Shown here piece after piece: positions 12,305 to 17,321 of a stretch of 17,321 nucleotides of DNA; within the stretch, counting starts at the first letter, position 1, and each line of letters opens with the position of its first letter. The notes beneath the pieces are model-generated. The model had not been told where the DNA came from, made no database searches, and saw only the letters and a program-made list of their open reading frames with translations. The DNA comes from a bacterium (GTDB lineage Bacteria; Patescibacteriota; Saccharimonadia; Saccharimonadales; UBA4665), in contig JAKPIL010000014.1 of the NCBI GenBank assembly GCA_029549845.1, forward strand, positions 1 to 17,321, written 5' to 3'. Made by a program: the position numbers and the translations under genes.

Positions 12305-14458
12305 TTAACCCAGAAACCTTTTTTTGTAGTGTCGCTGCATGTCCTCTATGGCCTGCGCAACAGCATTCCCATAAATCCGAGAGTTTTCGCCGTATCTGAC
12401 GGGAACGAAGTCACCGCTTGTGAAAAAACTCATCTTTTCACAGATAACTTTCAGGTGGTCGCCTTTTTTCCCTCCATCAATAATTTCGAACTGCGGGTCA
12501 CTCGTAATAAAGATGTGGGAATCTTTATAAGAAACAGCGTTTAGTGGCTTTAGGATCACCTTTTTTGTATTGATGACTGCCGTGATGTTGGCGCAAACAA
12601 CGCCGCCTTCTTCGATTGGGTCGAAGCGGAGGGAGGAGAAGTTAGAAGGTAGAGTTACTTCAAACTCATAATTCCCGTCGGGAGACAGTGTGTATTCTGA
12701 AGCAACCGACCTTTTTTCGAGGTAGCCATCATTTTCAGATCGCCAATATACTCTACTGGTCGGTAAAAGCTCCACAGGGGGTGGAGGGGTAGTCGTCTCG
12801 GGGTTCCTGTACAAAGCATCAGTTAATTGGTAGTGGGATCGTTCTTCGGTTATCAGCTGGGGTGTATAGACAATCCCAAGTAGATACCCATTGGATTGAA
12901 GACTGAATGGGATGCTTGTAAAAATGACCTCCGTTGAATTTTTCCGCAAAACATCTATGTCAGTTTTCTGTAATAGACCCTCAAGAATACTTGACCTAAT
13001 AAGTAATCCCCAGCCAACAGGCGCATAAGGAGGCTTGCTTCTATCGATTGCAACATATACACCTTGACGTTTTAGTAATGTTGAGGCTTTATTAAATACC
13101 CTGTAATTCCATCTTGACCAAGACCCCTGATCCCACCACACGGGGACAGGCGTGGCGAGTGCCCCTATGTGCCCATTTTTGCCAAGGACTGCCGATGTAT
13201 TGCTGAAGGGGTCCTGGCATGCTTCGAGAGAATTTAGACTATGTTTAACCAGGCCATATTTTGTATTCGGGTACATACTAGGACTATTCTCTCGGACATT
13301 AACAAAGGCTAGGCGGTCGTAGTGGCTCGATATCTTAGACGCAACAATCAACCAATCCTGCAGCGCTCCTTCAAATATGCTTTTCACAAAAGGGTTATTA
13401 CGTAGTTCTTTATCCAAATGCTCTCTGCCCAACTTGCTACTCACGAGAATAAATGTATCAGGATGGTCGTGGCCGTCTACGAGATGCTCTGTTAGTGCTT
13501 TCATTGATATCAAATCGTCGACGTAGACAACGAACGCACACGTATTAGTGATGTGAGGTATAAAATTCTCCCAGTTACTATCAGTCTCGACAATATAATT
13601 TTGATTACTCGTGATTCTTAAGTCTACTTGGTTTGAGTACCGCACCAAGTTTTGGAAGATCTTTCTTGTGTCATATTGAATCGACAGTAAGTAGTCCAAG
13701 GTATCCTTCGGGGCAGAGACTGCACCGGCTGCCGCGTATTCTGTAGCAGATAACAAAAAGGCTTTGCGCTTAAAGAAAGGACACCTTCGATCTCGAATGA
13801 TGTCAAGAGGCCGAAACATAAGAGGGTATGATGTTAGGGGCTTTAAGTCTTCGGAATGAACGTAGCTGTCCCATGTATAGCCAAGTTTTTCGAAAGTTGG
13901 CGTGAAGATTGCCTCGTGATAACCGATAGCTTCCTGATATGTGTTAATCGGCCGCATATTGGCCCAGTAGTTACGGAAGTGAACGCTTGATAAAAGAGAT
14001 TTTCTTATGCAAATGAAGTGCGATTGCAGATGTTCGGGTATGTAGCCGTTCGGCATGATACCCCAAGGATCGTAATTTTCTCCGTGATGGACAGACAGTC
14101 CCCAGAAATCTAGGGCACCCTTCCTGTCCATAGCCATAAACATCTCCGAGAGAGGATGGATGGGGCCGATAATAGTAAAATTCATCATAATTACTTCATC
14201 ATAATTACGGAGTGCTTCCCAACCCGTTTTATCGAGAGCGTACTTATATGCCCAAACGTCGAAGCCTTTGTTCTGTCTTCGGTACACGATATCAGCGCCG
14301 CTTTCGTAGAACCTAGTTCGACCTTGACTAGTTAACTTCCCATTGCAAACTACGAGGAGCTTTTCGCAGTGCTCCTTCATGGCATGCACGGCGTCTGCTA
14401 CGTAGTCGTCTACTATGCCTTCGGTATCATAAAAAAAATATATACAGAGTCTTCTCAT
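12305..14458 (-). CDS. rgpF: Rhamnan synthesis protein F-type glycosyltransferase with extra C-terminal domain
   Basis: Translation from the ATG at 14458 gives 717 residues beginning MRRLCIYFFYDTEGIVDDYV. It is preceded by AAGGAT (14470-14465) at good distance; a longer reading from 14521 covers the divergent promoter and is rejected. Residues ~60-200 hold the strongest RgpF signature: NKGFDVWAYKYAL, MNFTIIGPIHPL, ALDFWGLSVHHGENYDPWG, then GYIPEHLQSHFICIRKSLLS. A second region (~310-570) corresponds to the rest of the RgpF fold, including VWWDQGSW and GWGLLIRSS. The last ~130 residues are an additional beta-rich segment after a proline-rich linker (TTTPPPPVELLP) and contain LRFDPIEEGG. RgpF acts in building rhamnose polymers or side chains in streptococci. 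The same general role is likely here, with rmlA nearby. The coding sequence is A+T richer than the left end. Confidence 0.86.
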   Translation of the reverse strand: MRRLCIYFFYDTEGIVDDYVADAVHAMKEHCEKLLVVCNGKLTSQGRTRFYESGADIVYRRQNKGFDVWAYKYALDKTGWEALRNYDEVIMMNFTIIGPIHPLSEMFMAMDRKGALDFWGLSVHHGENYDPWGIMPNGYIPEHLQSHFICIRKSLLSSVHFRNYWANMRPINTYQEAIGYHEAIFTPTFEKLGYTWDSYVHSEDLKPLTSYPLMFRPLDIIRDRRCPFFKRKAFLLSATEYAAAGAVSAPKDTLDYLLSIQYDTRKIFQNLVRYSNQVDLRITSNQNYIVETDSNWENFIPHITNTCAFVVYVDDLISMKALTEHLVDGHDHPDTFILVSSKLGREHLDKELRNNPFVKSIFEGALQDWLIVASKISSHYDRLAFVNVRENSPSMYPNTKYGLVKHSLNSLEACQDPFSNTSAVLGKNGHIGALATPVPVWWDQGSWSRWNYRVFNKASTLLKRQGVYVAIDRSKPPYAPVGWGLLIRSSILEGLLQKTDIDVLRKNSTEVIFTSIPFSLQSNGYLLGIVYTPQLITEERSHYQLTDALYRNPETTTPPPPVELLPTSRVYWRSENDGYLEKRSVASEYTLSPDGNYEFEVTLPSNFSSLRFDPIEEGGVVCANITAVINTKKVILKPLNAVSYKDSHIFITSDPQFEIIDGGKKGDHLKVICEKMSFFTSGDFVPVRYGENSRIYGNAVAQAIEDMQRHYKKRFLG

Positions 14459-14479
14459 AAACGCATCCTTACGATATGT

Positions 14480-14487
14480 AGTATAAT
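14480..14487. promoter_or_regulatory. Overlapping divergent -10 elements between rgpF and the epimerase gene
   Basis: TATAAT (14482-14487, plus strand) overlaps TATACT (14485-14480, minus strand) in a 61-base gap. The predicted start points lie near 14494 (plus) and 14473 (minus), both suitably upstream of Shine-Dalgarno sequences (AGAAGG at 14508-14513; AAGGAT at 14470-14465). No convincing -35 is visible for either. Confidence 0.4.
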
Positions 14488-14519
14488 AACAATAAACCAA
14501 GCCAAAGAGAAGGTAGGGC

Positions 14520-15362
14520 ATGAGAATACTAGTTACGGGTGCGTCTGGTTATGTTGGTAAACACGTCGTCAAGGAACTGATAAATAAAGGACACCAGGTG
14601 CTTGTAGTAGATAAAAAAAACTACTTCAAGAGCTCCGGTCAACTCACCATAATAAAAGAAGAAATATTCTCTGGCGACCCTGACGTTTTTAATAAAATGG
14701 GGAAGCCAGATAGCATGATTCATCTTGCATGGAGTAATGGGTTTCAGCATAACCATGACTGCCACGTTCTTGCACTGCGCGAGCATTATACGTTTATTAG
14801 GGACATGCTCAAAGGGGGGCTCAAGCAGTTCGTAGGTATGGGCACAATGCATGAGGTTGGATTCTGGGAGGGCTGTATAGATGATGATACTCCTACTAAC
14901 CCCGCGAGCATGTACGGGATAGCAAAGAATGACGTACGCCAATTCGCCCGATTGCTTGCGCGTGAGTACGGCGCGACGTATCAGTGGATACGGGCATTTT
15001 ACATCACGGGCGATGATGAAAATAACCATTCAGTATTTACGAAAATAATCGGTTCAAGTAATGCAGGAGAGACATCTTTCCCGTTCACAAGCGGAAAGAA
15101 CAAATATGACTTCATCGATATTAAGGATTTAGCAAAACAGATTGTTGCCGTAACCGAACAGACTGAAGTGAACGGTATTATCAATTGCTGTTCGGGCGTA
15201 GCCGTGTCGTTGGGCAAAAGGGCCGAACAGTTCATTCATGAAAATAATCTCTCGATTCGGCTAGAGTACAATGCATTTCCAGATCGTCCATATGACTCAC
15301 GCGAGGTCTGGGGGGATAATACCAAGATTAGTGAAGTGCTCAGTCGCCAGCATCAGGGTTAA
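14520..15362 (+). CDS. Extended short-chain dehydrogenase: NAD(P)-dependent sugar epimerase/reductase
   Basis: The 280-residue protein has the Rossmann motif GASGYVG (7-13) near its start. It also has an acidic residue after the second strand (Asp31), the catalytic YGIAK (Tyr132, Lys136) and a candidate Ser/Thr partner in GMGTMHEVG (Thr109). The segment HLAWSNGFQHNH followed by MHEVGFWEG resembles a subgroup I recall beside rgpF-type genes in rhamnan clusters. It probably modifies a nucleotide sugar, possibly a dTDP-4-keto-6-deoxyhexose 4-reductase such as a 6-deoxytalose or fucose-type enzyme, but the exact reaction is not determined. AGAAGG lies six bases before the ATG. Its last 23 bases overlap the end of the converging gene. 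At 280 residues it is slightly short for the family (about 300-330), with a compact C-terminus. Confidence 0.82.
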   Translation: MRILVTGASGYVGKHVVKELINKGHQVLVVDKKNYFKSSGQLTIIKEEIFSGDPDVFNKMGKPDSMIHLAWSNGFQHNHDCHVLALREHYTFIRDMLKGGLKQFVGMGTMHEVGFWEGCIDDDTPTNPASMYGIAKNDVRQFARLLAREYGATYQWIRAFYITGDDENNHSVFTKIIGSSNAGETSFPFTSGKNKYDFIDIKDLAKQIVAVTEQTEVNGIINCCSGVAVSLGKRAEQFIHENNLSIRLEYNAFPDRPYDSREVWGDNTKISEVLSRQHQG

Positions 15363-16644
15363 GCTGCTTCCTTAGCTCTGTATATTGTCTGTAACATTCT
15401 GCATAGCCCTCACTTAAACTTTGAATGGCCGTCTCGGCCCGGACTCTCTCTGCCATTTCAAAAAGTACCGCCGAATAGACGGTAGATATGTCATGGGGCT
15501 CCTTTGCCTTTTCTGAATATATGTGCGACAACATCTTTTCGAAATGTTTATGCAAGTTTGCTTCTATGTCATGAGTTGCCGGGCTCGGAGGCGGAGTCCC
15601 GTGACTAAGACATCTCTCAACGGCATCATTAAAAGCTCCAATGTCGTTGGTGTAGTTAGAACGTTTACCAAGTCGCTCATACAGCTGCTCGGTTTTTCGG
15701 CGTTTTTCATAATCGAAGGCTACAATTTCTCCACCCGAGCAATATGTCGAAATTGCCCCATGGAAACTAAGTCCCATATAGAGCTTGCAAGCAACGAAGA
15801 TTGAACAAATTTCATTAAACGTTAGGGTGCGGTTTATGAATACGAAACTCTCATTCGATGACTTATAGATCATGTGCAACATGTCCTGCTCCCTATTGGT
15901 ATAAGCAAGGGGTAGCAGAACGACGCGAAAAGTTTCTCCCACTTTTCTGAGCGTAGCCAAAAGAGGGTTCATATCGTCTGTGTCAAAGTTCTGGTTACAG
16001 TGAAATACTGCGATAGGTCTTGTGTCGTTGGTGTCTAATTCTTCCGGGAGATACTCGGCAAGATTATTTTTTGCGGCGAAACTAGCGAATAGCATCCCGG
16101 AGTCGTCGTTGACTATCGGAGTGCTGGCACCAAGATCAAGAAGTGAGTTACGCGATGCTTCGTCGCGGACAGAAAGGTAGTCGACGGTCTGTACGAAAGA
16201 TTTTGCGGCTAACTTCTCCCAGCCCTTGAATTCAAAGGGCGCCTCAGGACTGTTCCAAAGCAGGGGTATCGCATACGTACTTGCTGCATATGAAGCTGTG
16301 GTCCATAGTTTCCACATGGGGTACTTCTTCATCACGCCTCTAACATCCTGTACGAGTGTGTGAAAATGTATGACACTTCCTCCGGCAATAAAGATTGCAG
16401 AATAATCCTTCTCGCTACACAGCTCTCCTAGCGAGTCAATTGAGAACACTTGCAAGCCGTCCTTATTGAATCCATGTGGCCCGCCGTACACGCTAAACAC
16501 ATCTACTCTTGAACCCGGGAATTTCTCATCGATCTGTTGCAGGAGTATGTGCTCGAATAAATGGTCACCATAGTTCTCGATATCAAATGGTCCAACTACA
16601 GCGAAATTTTGAAGTTGGGAGCCTGAGTTTACGGAGCGCTTCAT
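15340..16644 (-). CDS. Polysaccharide pyruvyl transferase family protein
   Basis: From the ATG at 16644 the protein has 434 residues. It begins with the family pattern FAVVGPFDIENYGDHLFEHI (14-33), a variant of the usual glycine-rich G-N-x-GD opening. FIAGGSVIHFH (the GGG/GGS loop), VDYLSVRDEASRNSL and MGLSFHGAI, where other members have a Leu-His pair, follow. The fold is GT-B-like, and family members attach pyruvate ketals to sugars using phosphoenolpyruvate; some relatives have other activities. A C-terminal tail of ~70 residues looks helical. A reading from 16821 adds 59 residues, but they run through the rmlA gene in another frame and lack family character. It starts ten bases after the rmlA stop and is likely co-transcribed. 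It could decorate or cap the exported polymer. Substrate unknown. Confidence 0.82.
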   Translation of the reverse strand: MKRSVNSGSQLQNFAVVGPFDIENYGDHLFEHILLQQIDEKFPGSRVDVFSVYGGPHGFNKDGLQVFSIDSLGELCSEKDYSAIFIAGGSVIHFHTLVQDVRGVMKKYPMWKLWTTASYAASTYAIPLLWNSPEAPFEFKGWEKLAAKSFVQTVDYLSVRDEASRNSLLDLGASTPIVNDDSGMLFASFAAKNNLAEYLPEELDTNDTRPIAVFHCNQNFDTDDMNPLLATLRKVGETFRVVLLPLAYTNREQDMLHMIYKSSNESFVFINRTLTFNEICSIFVACKLYMGLSFHGAISTYCSGGEIVAFDYEKRRKTEQLYERLGKRSNYTNDIGAFNDAVERCLSHGTPPPSPATHDIEANLHKHFEKMLSHIYSEKAKEPHDISTVYSAVLFEMAERVRAETAIQSLSEGYAECYRQYTELRKQLNPDAGD

Positions 16645-16654
16645 CGCACCCAAC

Positions 16655-17321
16655 CTAACATGAGCCTTCCAGGTACGCGCCGTATCCGGATTTTTTGAGG
16701 GATTCGGCGTGGACGGCGAGTTGGTCGCTAGAAATGAAGCCTTGCTCGTATGCAACCTTTTCAGGAGCTCCGATGATCTGGCCAGTCCGCTTTTGCATAA
16801 CGCGGACATAATCGGTTGCATCGCTCAGTGAATCTATAGTGCCGGTGTCGAGCCATACATCACCCTCGTCAAGTGTGGTGACTTTGAGTTTGCCTCGCTT
16901 GAGGTACTCTTCATTCACGGTCGTAATTTCTAACTCTCCGCGGTCGCTTGGCTTGATGTTTTTCGCGATTTCAACCACATCATTATCATAAAAATAGAGC
17001 CCCACGACTGCGTAGTTTGACTTTGGCTCAGATGGTTTTTCCTCTATAGAAACGGCGTGCATGTGGTCATCAAACTCGACCACACCGTACCGTTCTGGGT
17101 CAGAAACTTGGTACGCAAAGACCACGCCACCCTCTGGGTCGGTGCATGTCTTCAGTGATTCATCGAGCCGTGCGCCGTGGAAGATGTTATCTCCGAGTAC
17201 GAGAGCAACCTTGTCATCACCAATGAAATCTTCGCCGATGATGAAAGCCTGTGCAAGCCCATCGGGCGAAGGCTGCGCTGCATACGTAAGGCGTATCCCC
17301 CACTGCGAACCGTCACCGAGA
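16655..17321 (-). CDS. rmlA: Glucose-1-phosphate thymidylyltransferase, 5' end beyond the window
   Basis: About 221 residues are visible, beginning at LGDGSQWGIRLTYAAQPSPD; roughly 70 N-terminal residues, including the nucleotide-binding GGxGTRL loop, lie beyond the right edge. The remaining part is highly typical of RmlA/RfbA: GLAQAFIIGEDF, LVLGDNIFHG (metal-binding Asp), YGVVEFD, SIEEKPSEPKSNYAVVGLYFYD, RGELEITTVNEEYL and DVWLDTGTIDSL. The enzyme joins glucose-1-phosphate and dTTP to make dTDP-glucose, the first step to dTDP-L-rhamnose, and is usually feedback-inhibited by the end product. Ten bases separate it from the pyruvyl transferase gene on the same strand. The other rml genes are not in the window and may lie to the right. 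Confidence 0.96.
   Translation of the reverse strand, partial: LGDGSQWGIRLTYAAQPSPDGLAQAFIIGEDFIGDDKVALVLGDNIFHGARLDESLKTCTDPEGGVVFAYQVSDPERYGVVEFDDHMHAVSIEEKPSEPKSNYAVVGLYFYDNDVVEIAKNIKPSDRGELEITTVNEEYLKRGKLKVTTLDEGDVWLDTGTIDSLSDATDYVRVMQKRTGQIIGAPEKVAYEQGFISSDQLAVHAESLKKSGYGAYLEGSC

Noticed and set aside
12291..12325. Possible terminator after the GtrA-like gene (TTGGG...CCCAG then seven T)
   Set aside because: The stem is short with a 13-base loop, the T-run begins five bases after the stem, and much of it is inside the end of the RgpF-type gene. Too weak to annotate.
14459..14521. Longer start for the RgpF-type gene
   Set aside because: The added 21 residues would cross both divergent -10 boxes and the neighbour's ribosome site. 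ATG 14458 has its own Shine-Dalgarno sequence and gives the expected N-terminus.
16645..16821. N-terminal extension of 59 residues for the pyruvyl transferase
   Set aside because: The extension lies within the well-conserved end of rmlA in a different frame, and the ATG at 16644 matches the expected start of the family.
1..17321. UGA recoding as in some candidate phyla
   Set aside because: TGA ends wzt and the genes at 371, 7889 and 15340 at positions that agree with neighbouring starts or overlaps and with family lengths, so it acts as a stop.

Overview
The window (17,321 bases) reads as a cell-surface polysaccharide and glycosylation locus from an uncultured bacterium. Ordinary stop-codon use fits throughout: TGA ends several genes exactly where the next gene starts, so UGA is not recoded. 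My best guess is Candidatus Saccharibacteria (TM7). This rests mainly on the secreted protein at 6237-7892, whose N-terminal region and repeats look like a family I associate with that phylum, and on the compact style of the locus. It is recognition from memory, not a search result.

Layout from left to right. (1) Minus strand, 1-1396: a WbbL-like family 2 glycosyltransferase followed by the start of a GT1/GT4-type glycosyltransferase that runs off the left edge and appears frameshifted near base 56. (2) Plus strand, 1425-6211: a tightly overlapping operon of wzm (ABC permease), wzt (ABC ATPase with a C-terminal carbohydrate-binding domain) and two family 2 glycosyltransferases. (3) Minus strand, 8506-6237: a membrane-anchored protein with a Gmad2/Ig-like C-terminal domain, overlapping by four bases a secreted protein that joins a possible lysozyme-like domain to a 50-residue repeat array. 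(4) Plus strand, 8606-12286: a YfhO-type membrane glycosyltransferase, a polyprenyl-phosphate sugar synthase and a GtrA-like flippase, together a three-component extracytoplasmic glycosylation module. (5) Minus strand, 14458-12305: an RgpF-type rhamnan glycosyltransferase with an extra C-terminal beta-rich domain. (6) Plus strand, 14520-15362: an NAD(P)-dependent sugar epimerase/reductase. (7) Minus strand, 17321-15340: rmlA (dTDP-glucose synthesis, 5' end cut off by the window) followed by a polysaccharide pyruvyl transferase family protein.

A plausible working model is as follows. RmlA starts dTDP-L-rhamnose production, with the other rml genes probably outside the window. The WbbL-like and RgpF-like enzymes build a rhamnose-containing polymer in the cytoplasm. 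Wzm/Wzt exports it after its end is recognised by the Wzt C-terminal domain. No Wzx flippase or Wzy polymerase is visible, which agrees with ABC-dependent export. The YfhO/GT2/GtrA set would then add a sugar to an acceptor outside the membrane. The two exported proteins may act in the envelope or at a host-cell interface.

There are no RNA genes, CRISPR arrays, insertion sequences or intergenic gaps above 100 bases. Strand switches are frequent. Two of the three divergent junctions have 28- and 61-base gaps and carry nearly symmetrical -10 elements. Several starts seem to be leaderless.
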